Of a stretch of 64,000 bases of DNA, positions 14,741-25,223 are shown piece after piece (position 1 is the first letter of the stretch; each line of letters opens with the position of its first letter). Below the pieces are notes generated by a model, which did no database searches, was not told the origin of the DNA, and saw nothing but the letters and a program-made list of their open reading frames with translations. The translations under genes were made by a program, and so were the position numbers. The stretch is from Ridgeia piscesae (taxonomy: Eukaryota; Annelida; Polychaeta; Sabellida; Siboglinidae), in the NCBI GenBank assembly GCA_025642075.2, contig JAODUO010001185.1:1-64000 (forward strand). Direction: 5' to 3'.

Positions 14741-17300
14741 ATAAATAAATATGCTAAAACAATATGACAATATTATAATAAGATAAATTAATTGATTAAT
14801 AAAGATAATAAAACAACATTGCATTGGCAGTGGTGGAGACTGTGATAGGTCAACGATTAATTTTTGTGTGGCTGATTCAGATATTTGATGGAGGACGGAA
14901 TGAAGGATTTAAAGGCAGGCTCATTGGGTTTTTACAGTTGACATTCTGTACCTCCTTCCAGAGGGGAGAAGGTCATAATGGTCGTGTAAGAAGTGGGTGG
15001 GTCAGATAAGATTTTGGTTGCCATTTGCAGTGTTCTTGACTTGTACAATTGCTCCAGACTGGTATTGGGTGTACAGCACAAAGCCATCTTGCAAGAAATG
15101 GTGTATATTGTGTTTAGTTTTTCTCTGTTTTTGACTGAGAGATTTCCCCACCAGCAAACAAGACCGAATGTCATAACAACACTTTTTTTTACAAATGACT
15201 CGTGGAACACAAATAAAAAAATTCTGTCTATGTGCAAGGCATTGAATTTTCTCAGGAAGTACAATCTTTGCTGGCCTTTCTTATATAGATTCATTGTATT
15301 ATCATCCCACCTTAGTTTGTCATCGATTGTTGTACCCAGATATTTATAGGAATGCACAATTTCTATGTGTTGCCCATTGATGTTGACAGGGGTGTGGTGA
15401 TGTACACCTGATTGGAAGTCTATTACAAATTCCTTGGTTTTGACAACATTTAACTGAAGGCAGTTGGCCACACACCATGACACAAAGTGACCTATTCACT
15501 TCTGTAATCATTTTCGTCGTCAGACAGCAGACCGACAAGAGCAGTGTCGTCTGCAGACTTGAAGTAGTGATTGTTTGAGTATGCACTTCTGCGTGAATTA
15601 GTGTACATGGTATACAAAACTGGTGACAGTACACACCCCTGAGGAGCTCCGGTGAAGATAGACACATGTGATGATGGTCCATGGTTTAGCTATTTACATG
15701 CATGTACACACCTGTGAATGGGACAGCCGTCCCTGATTTGATGGTGTTAAAATAAAGTTTTATTATTATTAAATAGTCTTCCTGCATTAATTGCAGCCTG
15801 GATGTTTTCCAGAGAAATTGAGATGGTGCTCGGTGGAGGAGGTCTGCCAGGGAGTAAAGTGTACAGTGCTTTGAGCAATATTGAGGTTTAGATACTGTGC
15901 TATATAAGAACTTAAATTTGTTAGAATATTGATGAGACAGTGACAATAATGAATGGATTTTATGTCTTTCAGAGCAAGCCCGCCACCTGGCTCGGTGGCC
16001 AGGCATCTTTAAAAAAATCAAGGATATGGTATACATTTTCTCACCACTTAGATCGAACACATGATTGTAAGCTTATCAATTGTTTTCACACTTATTTCTG
16101 TTACTTTACAGTTCCTGAAGCAGTTCATGAATATGAAATGGAGAAATACGAAATTGCCAAACTACTTAAAACACCACTAAAAAAGGGTGATACATGGTAT
16201 GTTTTTCTGTATACTTCAGCATTATAAACCAGTTGTCTAAATGTTCATTATGTGTGGAACAAACTTGACATCAGCACCATGTTGCTGTATGGATTAGATC
16301 ATATCAGGGTTACTCTGGGCTACAAGTCAGGCAGCATTTACTTGCCAAAGAGTGATTATACAATACACACTGGAATTATTTACCAATTGATGGTAAAACT
16401 GCAACCAATGTCTGTAACGCCAGATTGGTTAGATATTGGAAGGACACAGAGAGGGACAAACATGGACTCAATTATGCGCAGCTGGTAAATATCTATGAAC
16501 CCATAAGTGTAGTAACGTGCCATAAGTTTGGATGTTTTGACAAGCACATTCTTGACACTTCCCTGCACTGCAGCTGCATCTATTTTACAGCACTTGACAA
16601 ACGAGGAAATAGAAACCAAAATGTTGCACAAAGCATGTTGATACTTTATTGCACAGTTTGACTATGCCTTATTGTTCTTACAACTTCGCATGGTAACTCA
16701 ACTGATAAACATATTTACAAATAAATCACTTGATGTTTCATGATTATCACTAACATTAAGTTATACTGGGACCTTAAATGTTTCTTGCCTTAAATTGACC
16801 TAAGTTGCTGTCCTTGTGGGTGTCACACAGTCACATCCAGAACCACAAACTGTGGACATTAATTGTTGGAAGAATTTATCTGAACTTTGATGAACCAAAC
16901 GGCTTCTATGATCAGAAGCGTTCTTTAGAAAATAATGTACATATGCGTACGTAGAAGTTTGTAATATGGTTCAAATTATGACCATGTGTATCTTTATTTC
17001 AGGTATTTGATAGATGCAAAGTGGTTTAAGCAGTGGAAGAAGTATGTTGGTTTTGATGCGTGGGATGCTGGCTCTGTGAGGGATGAAACTGTCTTGCCAG
17101 GCCCCATTGACAACTCACCACTCTGTAAAGGTGAGAGAGCAAAACATTGTCGTTATTATTCTAGAGTTGCAGCATGTGTAAATGCATTCATCTATTCATG
17201 AGTAGAATTAGGCATTTACACATATTAACCTTGTATCCATAAATTAATTGTTTCTTGTAGTCTGTTTTGTACATCTATAAATTAATTAAAAAAAATCATG

Positions 17301-17398
<98 letters not shown>

Positions 17399-17485
17399 TG
17401 TTTGTGTGTGTGTCTGTCTGTCTGTGTGTCTGTTTGTGTGTGGGTGTGGGTGTGGGTGAGTATGTGTGTGTGTGTGGGTGGGTGG

Positions 17486-17548
<63 letters not shown>

Positions 17549-17609
17549 TGGTGTGGGTGTGGGTGTGGGTGGGTGTGTTTGTGTGGGTGTGGGTGTGTAT
17601 GTGTGGGGG

Positions 17610-17656
<47 letters not shown>

Positions 17657-20600
17657 CAATGTACATATGTATGTATATTGTGTCTTGTGTAATGTGTGTG
17701 CATGTGTGTGTGTGTTTGTATGTTAGTTAGTTTGTTTGTTGTTTGTTTGTGGACCCAAATCACCATTAGTTGTGCATTTATCGACCTGGAATTCTGCATG
17801 TGATCTAGCAGACTCACCCAGATGGTTTGTGAATTTACATTTACATATTGAGTCACATCCTCATGTAGCTGTAATTAGAGACCTGTCCACTTGTCACTTG
17901 TCATATGGACAGGCCTTGAGCAGATATATGATCTGACAGGACCTGTCTGTTCTCTGGCGTAGTCATCATTAAACAGCTGGGCCACTGGTGGTCTTTTAAC
18001 TTGTATGCCCAAGCCACACCTTGCATGCAAGTGTCCATGCAAGTGTCCATGCAAGTGTCCATGCAAGCATATGGGCATGTGAACATACATGTAGCAGGCA
18101 GTTTTAACAATGATAAAAATTGGATCCTTTTAAAATCACCACTTCATGTCAGTGTCACTCAGTGATATTACATGCTTCTGTCGAGACATTGGATCAGTTA
18201 GCTTTTTGGTTCCATTTCCATTAAATTAAACAATGCTCAGTTTCAGTCAGTGCAAATGTTGCACTCAAACTGTCAGTTGCCAGCTCAGCTTCCATCCATT
18301 CATCACGGCAGTGTTCACATGTATGTAAGAAGAACTTTGAAATGTGTCTCTAAACAAACTACAACAATGTAGTGTGACAAAACTACATGTTGATTTGAAA
18401 ATCTAAGTCACTAATTATTTATGATAACATTAGCTGGTATTTATTCTGAGTATTTCTACTTATCTGATACATTGTAATTTGTTTCTATGCAGAGGGGACA
18501 AATAACACGCTGAAGGAACATCTCATAGATGAAGTGGACTATAATCTGATGCCCGATGACGCGTGGAAGAAACTTGTGATGTGGTATGGCATTGTCAACA
18601 CAGATGTAAGTGATACATGCTATCTGGTTTATGTGTAGAATGTATTAATGATTGCATTTGGTATTTCAAAGAAAATGTCATGTTGTTTAGCCACATCTAA
18701 GCACACACAAAAAACCTGGTAAAAAACAAATAGGAAGGACACGATGGTAGAGTAGTATAAAATAACTTTGTTTTGCTCAGTTGTTAAGAGTTGACTCTGC
18801 ATACGCTAGTTGTTCGTGTAGAATATCTTTTAAATGAAAAGAATAGCTATTGATGTTCATTGGTTCATTTCTCTCTGTGCAGAGTAATATTTTGCTAGCA
18901 ACTGAAGACAAACACTTGTCTACTTGTCTAACTGTGTCCATGTCATATTCACTGCGTTGCTTGTGGTGTGCAGATGGTGTTGTCACGCAAGGTGATCGAA
19001 CAGGGGATGTTTATGAAGCACTGCAAGGTAGAAGTTTATCTCGTGGAGCTGAAGCTTTGTCACAACCAAGACCTCGAGCACATTGTCACGGAGCAGTTCA
19101 GCAAGGCCGACACAATCAGTGAGAATCACACACTGTGACACAGTGGTAGAAATGTAGTTGTTCCTTTCGATATGAAAGTCTGTTGTAAGTAAGAAAAAAC
19201 CATGTTTTATACTGTTTGAGAATGAAATTTCTGCTATGAACTTTAAAGAAATCTTAACTTCAGTAAACCAAAGGTATGTTTTAAGAGTTGGTTACTGTAG
19301 CTGAGAGACGGTAGCAATTACCAACAGAATGGACAATGGGAGTAGTCATAAGGTACCAAAGAATCGCTGCTGATTATTGATTGTAGGAACTGGTGAGAGG
19401 TCACCCTTCTGTCAGTGCCAAGCGAGATTCTGTGTAAGATAATTACACAGAGGCTGTAGATTCAATACTACAGAAGGAACAGGCAGGGTTCCACAGAGGA
19501 AAGTGATGCTCCAACCAGATTGTTAGGCTGTGGAACATAATTGAACAGACACTGTTCAGGGTAGTGAAGACAACTGCATGTGATCCTTATTTATTTTGAG
19601 AAAGTGTCATCAGCCAAGATGGAGGAGCCGGCATAGACATCCACAACAGACTGAATAAAGCAGGGAATAATGTCATAAGTATATATGCAGTTTGGAATTC
19701 AGCACAGCACCGTACAGTACAAGGACAAACCTATCAGAGCTGTCAGCATTGCCTTTGAGCGCAATGGCTCAGTGGCCAATGCCTCGCGACTAACTCACGT
19801 GCTGTGGTGTAAACACCCTGGGCAAGAACTTCTGCCATGTCTAAATCCAAACCAAGTTCAGAGGATAGAGGCACATCAAGAAAAAAGGGTTGACCAGACT
19901 CAGAGTTGATAAATACTCCAGTTTTAAACAGATGGAATGATACACCATGTAGCTTAGTGGGTAGGCAAGGTTATAGAGGCATGTTTTAAATGTCAGTGGA
20001 CTTGGATTGGACATGTCCTCCGTGTGGAATGTGGATGCAGATACCATCACAGAAACAGTTGTCTGGTGGACACCAGAAGGGAAGCAGACAACATGGAGCA
20101 CAGTGGAGGCGGAGCTGAAAGAAATGAACTACAACTGGAGCAGATGCCTGGAGACAGCAAATGTGGAAGGTTTTTTTTATCACTTCCCTAAATGCCAGAG
20201 GAAGTAAGAGCAATAAGTAGTAAGTAAGTCAGTAATATAACCATTTTGGATATATTTTGTAAACAAAACACTACCCTCGTACTGCACCTGGGGTGTCAGG
20301 CCATCTGCAGTAGAAAATATTATAACATGGATTAACATAACAGCATGTTTCATGGGACTTGTTGAAAAGTGTAGTTGAGAAAACTGTGTTTTGCATGTTG
20401 ACAGATTGTATAGAGAAGAAGATGCAGCAAGCGTTCAACATTAGCGATAAGACAGAGGTACGACTGTGGAGCAAGTACATGTCCAAAACGTACGAACATC
20501 TCAATCGCAGTGACCTCACGATGCAGGACGCCGGACTCTATCAGGGAACGGTACGATCTTGTGGCAGTAGCAGTACTTAATTACTTATGCCTGTTTGCTC

Positions 20601-21203
20601 GCTGGGAGCATAGGCCATCGACCAAGTAACGCCACTGTTTTCTGTCCGTGGCAGTAGCAGTGTTACGACACAAATAAATCACTCATTGTCAGGGCATTTT
20701 ACCATTTATTGTATGCATTGTTTCTCTTCTGTTGTCATGCAAGTATCACTGGCATTCTTAATCAATAAAACAAATACACATTTGTCAAATATATTGCAGA
20801 TAGCCGCACAAAGTTGATAAATGGAGTCTTTTGAATCCTTCCATCAGGAGATTTAGTGGTCACCAACTGGATGTGTGCTGGGTACTACTTACCTGACTCA
20901 GGTAGTTGAGTGCAGTACTTTATGTGTCTCAGGTGACAGTCTTGTTGTGTCCACAGGTGATTATCATTGAAGAGAAGAATGCTGACGGCACCTGGCCAAG
21001 ACAGACGAGTGGGTAAGCTCATCTCTTACAATTTCTCCATTGTGGATAATTGCTGCTGCTTGCCACTGTCCGAGGTGTTATTACCACGTGGTCTCTTATA
21101 GTCTCTGCTTCAGTGCATTCTGGTTTTTTTGCAGCACAAGTTCATACAGCTCACCAGGTATCAGTGCAAACAACACGTCCAAGGTCAATGGGTCACCGGC
21201 AAA
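3745..21203 (+). CDS. Chimeric gene: death domain - coiled coil - DUSP - ubiquitin-like (USP4/11/15 N-terminal half)
   Basis: Fourteen exons join with consistent phases (1,1,1,1,1,1,1,2,1,0,1,0,2,2) into about 486 residues with no stop. In order: tail 1-23, death domain about 25-112, charged coiled coil 114-239, DUSP about 252-345, ubiquitin-like domain about 366-455, and a Ser/Asn-rich linker to 486. In USP4/11/15 the DUSP-Ubl module precedes the cysteine-protease domain. That domain (Cys box NLGNTCFMN, His box) is not found in the window. Death domains mediate homotypic assembly in apoptosis and innate signalling, so a cytosolic adaptor that recruits ubiquitin-pathway partners is a possible role (inference). 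The in-frame ATG at 3,745 follows an acceptor-like ctgcag and is taken as the start. A separate transcript could instead start at the ATG at 16,139, giving a USP-like N-terminus. Transcript data are not available, so the fusion is predicted. Confidence 0.72.
4065..4215. repeat. SINE-like fragment
   Basis: The tail-like tggatactgtgctatataaaa near 4,070-4,090 matches 15,885 and 62,500. The segment ctccctggcatatagacatcagatagaag near 4,165 matches 43,617-43,640. Two repeat families meet in a gene 1 intron. Confidence 0.5.
4396..4594. repeat. Tetranucleotide microsatellite (GAGT)n-(GAAT)n
   Basis: About 125 bp of GAGT repeats switch to about 70 bp of GAAT repeats. It lies 320 bp upstream of the death-domain exon. 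Confidence 0.97.
4913..5182 (+). CDS. Gene 1 exon 2: complete death domain
   Basis: Ninety codons between a clean acceptor (catcttttag) and donor (AGTG|GTGAGT), phase 1 on both sides. The translation shows the six-helix pattern: [10 protein letters not shown] (helix 1), [18 protein letters not shown] (helices 2-3), the conserved Trp in ILEAWRHDL (helix 5 start) and a closing [11 protein letters not shown] symmetric phase-1 exon carrying one whole domain is the classic form for exon shuffling. Fold assignment is from pattern, not from a profile search. Confidence 0.8.
5371..5870. repeat. Possible interspersed foldback repeat
   Basis: Contains opposed copies of tttcatgggacc (near 5,461) and gacccatgaaac (near 5,769), and starts gctcagtttcataaagcc. 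The base composition is higher in GC than surrounding intron. Ends are not sharply defined, and no second copy is seen in the window. Confidence 0.35.
7528..7602 (+). CDS. Gene 1 exon 3: coiled-coil exon type A, copy 1
   Basis: A 75-nt exon, phase 1-1, coding [20 protein letters not shown] and a short basic end. Acceptor atctttcag, donor AATG|GTGTGT. Nearly identical to the exon at 9,376-9,450. The intron just upstream shares gatgagacagtgacaataat with three other sites, showing the duplicated block includes intron sequence. Confidence 0.75.
8783..8866 (+). CDS. Gene 1 exon 4: coiled-coil exon type B, copy 1
   Basis: An 84-nt exon, phase 1-1, coding [18 protein letters not shown] and KEELRTSSG, strongly helical and charged. 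Acceptor ttaatttcag, donor AGTG|GTACAT. Paralogous to 11,227-11,310, including about 200 bases of upstream intron. Confidence 0.72.
9376..9450 (+). CDS. Gene 1 exon 5: coiled-coil exon type A, copy 2
   Basis: A 75-nt exon, phase 1-1, coding [20 protein letters not shown] plus a short end. It differs from copy 1 at only a few codons. Acceptor tctttcag, donor GACG|GTACAA. It lies 1,848 bp from copy 1, the apparent size of the original duplication unit. Confidence 0.75.
10288..10710 (-). pseudogene. LINE reverse-transcriptase fragment inside gene 1 intron
   Basis: The minus-strand translation carries [13 protein letters not shown] (the (Y/A)DD catalytic region), then [20 protein letters not shown] and [15 protein letters not shown], in the order seen in CR1/Jockey-type reverse transcriptases. 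It stops soon after [10 protein letters not shown], with no C-terminal part, so it is a truncated insertion. It sits in the intron between the type A copy 2 and type B copy 2 exons and roughly accounts for the greater spacing there. Confidence 0.8.
11227..11310 (+). CDS. Gene 1 exon 6: coiled-coil exon type B, copy 2
   Basis: An 84-nt exon, phase 1-1, coding [18 protein letters not shown] and KEELQTSNG. Acceptor attcatttcag, donor AATG|GTATAT. Same length and pattern as copy 1 at 8,783; open reading and both splice sites are preserved in both copies. Confidence 0.72.
13263..13322 (+). CDS. Gene 1 exon 7: coiled-coil exon type A, copy 3 (shortened)
   Basis: A 60-nt exon, phase 1-1, coding [20 protein letters not shown]. 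The first half matches type A; the second is diverged and very basic. Acceptor gtctttcag, donor CAGG|GTATGT. No type B partner is found between 11,310 and this exon. Its phase-1 end joins in frame to the exon at 16,112. Confidence 0.65.
14690..14736. repeat. (TA)n microsatellite
   Basis: An uninterrupted TA dinucleotide run of about 45 bp in an AT-rich part of a gene 1 intron. No other feature is seen in the surrounding few hundred bases. Confidence 0.95.
14932..15690 (-). pseudogene. LINE reverse-transcriptase C-terminal half, frameshifted
   Basis: The upstream part (about 15,500-15,690) reads [14 protein letters not shown] and [15 protein letters not shown], the RT palm motifs. The next frame (15,483-14,932) reads [27 protein letters not shown] and [14 protein letters not shown], ending with a conserved FSPLEGGTE region. 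This is typical of the CR1/L2-like LINE RT and its tail. A stop and a frame change separate the two parts, so the copy is not functional. It is a 5'-truncated insertion in a gene 1 intron. Confidence 0.85.
15740..15912 (+). repeat. SINE 3' part
   Basis: The segment with gagatggtg, ggtctgycagggag, gtaaagtgtacagtgcttt and a final actgtgctatataa matches 62,420-62,515, where a fuller SINE is present. It abuts the LINE fragment to its left. Only the tail region is recognised here. Confidence 0.6.
15973..16028 (+). pseudogene. Decayed fourth copy of coiled-coil exon type A
   Basis: It is preceded by the same gagacagtgacaataatgaa and gtctttcag stretch as the other type A exons and starts [11 protein letters not shown]. 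It then diverges. The only nearby donor-like site (ATG|GTATAC) would leave phase 0, which meets a stop in the next exon, and read-through hits TGA at about 16,062. It is most likely skipped, although a rare alternative exon cannot be excluded. Confidence 0.5.
16112..16196 (+). CDS. Gene 1 exon 8: start of DUSP domain
   Basis: An 85-nt exon, phase 1 in and phase 2 out. After a [13 protein letters not shown] lead it codes [15 protein letters not shown], closely matching the N-terminus of vertebrate USP15/USP4 (I-x-x-LLKTxLxKGDTW). Donor ACATG|GTATGT. The internal ATG at 16,139 could serve as start in a transcript lacking the death-domain exons. Confidence 0.85.
17003..17130 (+). CDS. Gene 1 exon 9: DUSP core
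   Basis: Codes [20 protein letters not shown] followed by [11 protein letters not shown]. The W-F/W-x-x-W-x-x-Y-V-G-F and PGPIDNS signatures are diagnostic of the DUSP domain of USP4/11/15. Acceptor tatttcag, donor TAAAG|GTGAGA, phase 1. The long (TG)n tract starts 175 bp downstream. Confidence 0.92.
17305..17740. repeat. (TG)n compound microsatellite
   Basis: About 350-430 bp of TG repeats with interspersed GGGTG and TCTG variants lie in the intron after the DUSP core exon. Long open frames on both strands (VCVC, THTH) are artefacts of the dinucleotide repeat. Confidence 0.97.
18493..18605 (+). CDS. Gene 1 exon 10: DUSP C-terminal part
   Basis: Codes [20 protein letters not shown] and then [13 protein letters not shown], matching the USP15 stretch [26 protein letters not shown]. 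Acceptor tctatgcag, donor AGAT|GTAAGT, phase 0. Confidence 0.92.
18974..19118 (+). CDS. Gene 1 exon 11: DUSP-Ubl linker and start of ubiquitin-like domain
   Basis: Codes [20 protein letters not shown], then VELKLC and a final FSKADTI. This matches the USP4/15 linker ([25 protein letters not shown]) that leads into the first Ubl strand. Acceptor gtgtgcag, donor ATCA|GTGAGA, phase 1. Confidence 0.92.
19410..20215 (+). pseudogene. Heavily decayed LINE remnant
   Basis: Scattered RT-like pieces lie in different frames: [31 protein letters not shown], then about 20,000-20,200 WIGHVLR and [14 protein letters not shown], in the order found in LINE polyproteins. Many stops and frame changes are present. 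It sits in a gene 1 intron. Confidence 0.65.
20405..20550 (+). CDS. Gene 1 exon 12: ubiquitin-like domain
   Basis: Codes [20 protein letters not shown], then [24 protein letters not shown]. This aligns with the USP15 Ubl (IEKEIRxxFxIxxxxExRLWxKYMS and [10 protein letters not shown]). Acceptor gttgacag, donor AACG|GTACGA, phase 0. Confidence 0.92.
20957..21012 (+). CDS. Gene 1 exon 13: last Ubl strand
   Basis: Codes [19 protein letters not shown], matching the USP15 segment VLxIExKNxDGTWPR that ends the Ubl. Acceptor tccacag, donor AGTGG|GTAAGC, phase 2. Confidence 0.9.
21135..21203 (+). CDS. Gene 1 exon 14: Ser/Asn-rich linker, last recognisable exon
   Basis: The acceptor tttttttgcag is strong. 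The exon reads [19 protein letters not shown] and SPA, the kind of low-complexity linker that separates the Ubl from the catalytic domain in USP4/15. At 21,202 the sequence is either an AA|GTGAGA donor (phase 2) or, if not spliced, AAG TGA, a stop giving ...SPAK. The second reading makes a catalytically dead short protein. Confidence 0.7.
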
Positions 21204-24200
21204 GTGAGACACTGGCATCTTCTTTCACTTTTTATCTAATTTGTTTAGCTCTCTTTGTATAGATCTGGTATGTTTTAGATTTAGTTGTTAACACCTGTGA
21301 GCGGTGCATTGGGCTGTGTTTTATTACACAATATGTATATGAATGATATTATTTGTATAAATATATGTCATGGACCGCCATGACGCTATCATATTGTATG
21401 TATTTTGTGCATTTATTTGGTTCAGTAATCGGTGACTCCACCTGGTGATTAATGTTTAGTGTTAATTAGCAGTGACAATAGGTGTCACTGCAGTTTGATC
21501 GGCGGGATGATAGCGGGATTTGGGGGAGAGTGTGAGAGCAAGCAAACAGCCGGGCGCATGAGGCTGTGTTTTCAGTGGGAAGTTGCTTTGGTGAGTTTAA
21601 TTACTGCAATTGTATAATAACATTTGAGCCATGAGTGCTGTAACATGTGAGCCATTATTGCGCCTTGATAATTGTGGACAGTTAATACTTACGTTGTTAC
21701 ATAGTTATTGCAGTAGTTATAATTTCCCTTCGTATTCCCACATGCAAAATCCTCTGATATGGGCTTGTAACTACCGGGTAATGATGCCACAGCTAACTGT
21801 TATGATTGTCATGTATACTGACTGAACTGTGCAGCAGCATGCCGTGTAGAGTACGTTGAACACTGAGGTTGTTTTTCTATGGAAGACGCGGCAAATCGTT
21901 GTATTAATGTATTTATCAAATGTTAAGTCAAATCGTCACTATCCACGTGGGGTCGTGGGTTGATCGAGAAATGGTAACCAATTTGGTAACTATGTAGTTG
22001 ATGCGAGATGACCATGTCATATTACAATCACTATTGACAAAAAATTTGACATTTTCAGTTGGAATACCATTTGACATAATATTAGGATGTCGCTGTGTTT
22101 AGTATTCTTTGTTTACTATGAATAATCGTCATCTTCGTTTTGTTTGCATGGAGCGAGAGCTTGTTTATTGTTAGTCAGTCTATTAATTTAGATTGGTTAA
22201 TTCTGCCTGCACTGATTTGGTTTATTGTTGAGATCTTTGTGGGGTTACTTCTGAAGCTGTCCATATGTGGGGTAGCTGTGATGTCGTCACTGACCGTTTA
22301 GTACATCTACACAGAGAAGGGCGTGACGTAAAGAAGGTTGGTTTAGCTTTTGATTTTCGCTACCTGAACAAACATCTCGGCTTGGTGTCATCTTAGTTCC
22401 ACCTAATTCGTAAAGCCCATTCTACATTTGGTATATAATCGCAATGATAATGTATTATTTGTTTTGCAAAAAGAATTATCTTGCTGTTGTGCTGCGAAAA
22501 AAACCGATTTTGGGTGTGTTGTATTTGTCCAAGCCTCCGTAGCATCGTAGCTTTTATGCTGCTGGATACCTCGATAGAATCATCCATTTTCAGACCAGAT
22601 CCGTGAGTAAACCACTGACGTTAAACATGTGGTTGTAAATGTTTTCTAGTATGTATCACACAATTTCATATCATTGTAACAGGAAGGGTTACTGACTAAA
22701 TTATTAATTATCCTATTAAAACTTAACTAATACTTTCTAATCTTTTGTTCTTTTTACTTTATGCTAGTGCAATAAACTCATTAGTGCCTATAGGCTGGGA
22801 GAGCCTAATAGCCACTCCGCTTGTTTACCCTGTGGTGCCCCGTGTCATGTGACAGCCAATGCAGCAGGGTCATATCCAGTTTCCACTGAGGAGCAAGCAC
22901 AGAAGATGTGATAACAGACTCTGTGTGTTTTACCGTGTTTTTGGGCACTATCTTCACCTCATTAATGAAAGAAACGGAACATGAAAGGTAGGTGGATTGA
23001 TCCAGGAGATGCTTACAGCTGTTTTCATGCATTTATTCACTATTATTTATACGCAAATTGACATTTAACTATGGTAAAGACTGTTACTTGAATTGTTGAC
23101 AGTGGATGCGGAATTTCCTCAGCACTGGTATACAGATGTGTATTAGAACAAGTTGAATTATGTTGTGAGAAACAAATAGTTACACCATTATATGGCTACT
23201 AGATTATCTGTTAACGACATTGAGTCTTAATACTCAATAGGAGATGCTGGGTTGAAATGTTCCCCACAGAGATGTTAGCAGACAGTAGTCTGGGTTGATG
23301 GGTGTTGTGTAGCGGGGTCAAATTACGGACAGTCCCTGCACAGTGGGGTATGGTCATTAATATCCCGTTGACGGTCAGTGGACTTTGGACCGACTGCCCA
23401 CTGGATTGAATAAGATAGCTGGTTAGTCTAATGAGAGAGAGAGAGAGAGGCTATTAACGTTGTATTTATGTGATTATGCTAGATATGCATGAGTTTATGT
23501 TCAATAAGTATTGTTGTAATCACTAAGTTGTTCTAACTAGTTACACTTGTAGTGCGAGGCTACACAAGCCAGAGTGTATGTGACACTTAGTAGATCTGTC
23601 ATCTGCAGAGCTTGTATGAATGCACAGAGTGTTAACAGAGTGCTATCTTATCGCATTAATTATTGTTTATAGATTAATTATGTTAGCAGACATAATTAGT
23701 TATTAGATTACAGCTGATAATTGGTTGTAAATCGGTTAATGATAGACTTGTTATAATTGTTACCATGCTTGGCAATAGGACTGTTGCTTACTTGTTTACA
23801 GACAGCAAGGATATGTAGCATAGCTACATATCGAGTGTGTACATGTACTGAGCCGGTGCTCAGCTGCAGAAGTTTCTGCATTTCCTAGTTGGGGTGAGCA
23901 CACATGATTGCATGCATGGATGTCATAATGTATTATTAATTGGTTAGGAACAATTACATGGTTTGTCATATGTTATGGAATTCATTTTTTACAATACATA
24001 TTGCTTGTGTTAGTAATATTTGTCATTCAAAAGTATTGATTATACCTTATGCATGGAAGGATATAATGTAGTAACATATACATTTAATTGTAGATGTATT
24101 ATTAACTGAGTATTTACTTTCGATATATGTACGACATAATTAATTGGATTTATTACTGTGTTGATGTTACTTAGGATGCATTCGTTTCTCAACATGGGAG

Positions 24201-24590
24201 AGCGGTGTTTACATTAATATACATCTGTGTTTATTGATGATACGTCCGTCAAGGAGTTTTGCAGATTTGATGTCTATTTACAAATATCACAGGAACTAAC
24301 CTGCTTTTTGGTATCTGAGATGATCTACAGGCAATTTACCTATATCAATATTATGCAATGATTATTGTGTTTCCTGCTATTCCTGAATGATCTTATGTTA
24401 TTATTTGTAACACATGTAGTAATGATATTTTTATGTTTACAGGTTTTCTTGGGTTTAGTTTATTTTCGTTCTGTTAATCCGTATTATTTGAACACACCAC
24501 AATAAATGGTACAAGCAGTTACCGTGTTCTGTCTTCAATGATAAATCCCCGTCTACATCATATTGCAACGTTCCTTTTGTTTTCCTTTAC
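21204..24590. other. No gene recognised; AT-rich sequence downstream of gene 1
   Basis: No exon with a recognisable domain is seen on either strand. At 21,369-21,385 there is a hairpin (gtcatgg...ccatgac). At about 24,505 an aataaatgg is followed by an end-like segment, and atcatattg occurs both near 21,388 and near 24,559. These could be the ends of a large non-coding LTR-like element of about 3.2 kb, but no LTR pair was confirmed. Confidence 0.4.
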
Positions 24591-25223
24591 AGCTTAGCTG
24601 GGCCTATCTAATTTATAAACCATTTTGTTTGCCAGCTTACTGCCACTTTCCGTATGTCTACAAAGGCCGCACATATTCTTGGTGCATTTACAGCAGAGGT
24701 GGACATTAGTGCGGCACGACCGAGAACTATGACAGAGATCGCAAGTGGAGATATTGCGGAAGAAAGTACTTTAGTCGAAGTAAGCCATTCCAGAGGGGAG
24801 CTTTGCCCTGCCCTCGTTTGAGTGCGCTCTGTACTATTTTTAGGGCTTTTCCTCTTGAAAATAGTATTACCCCATTGTTCTACTGCAGAATGTGGATAAA
24901 TTCAAGCCCAACATTAAGTGCCGTTAAAGGTCTTGGAAAAGATCGATCAGTGGCTTCACAGTTGCTTTCAACAATGGTATCAATAAGCCACTCCAATAAC
25001 ATCGGTGGGACACTCGGCACAATGTAAATAAATATACGGCAGGTAGAGAGTTTAGAACAATTATAAAGTAACACAAGTGTTTTGTTTTTAAATAGGTATA
25101 TGAATTGACAAGTGTTTTTAATACTAATGAATGGCGACTAGTTTACTCTCGCTCGCCCACGAACCCACACACCACGTGTTGCAGTCGACCACTTAGTTTC
25201 TATTCTCACCAGATCAATCATGG

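Noticed and set aside
17267..17730. VCVC and THTH ORFs
   Set aside because: Dinucleotide repeat translation.
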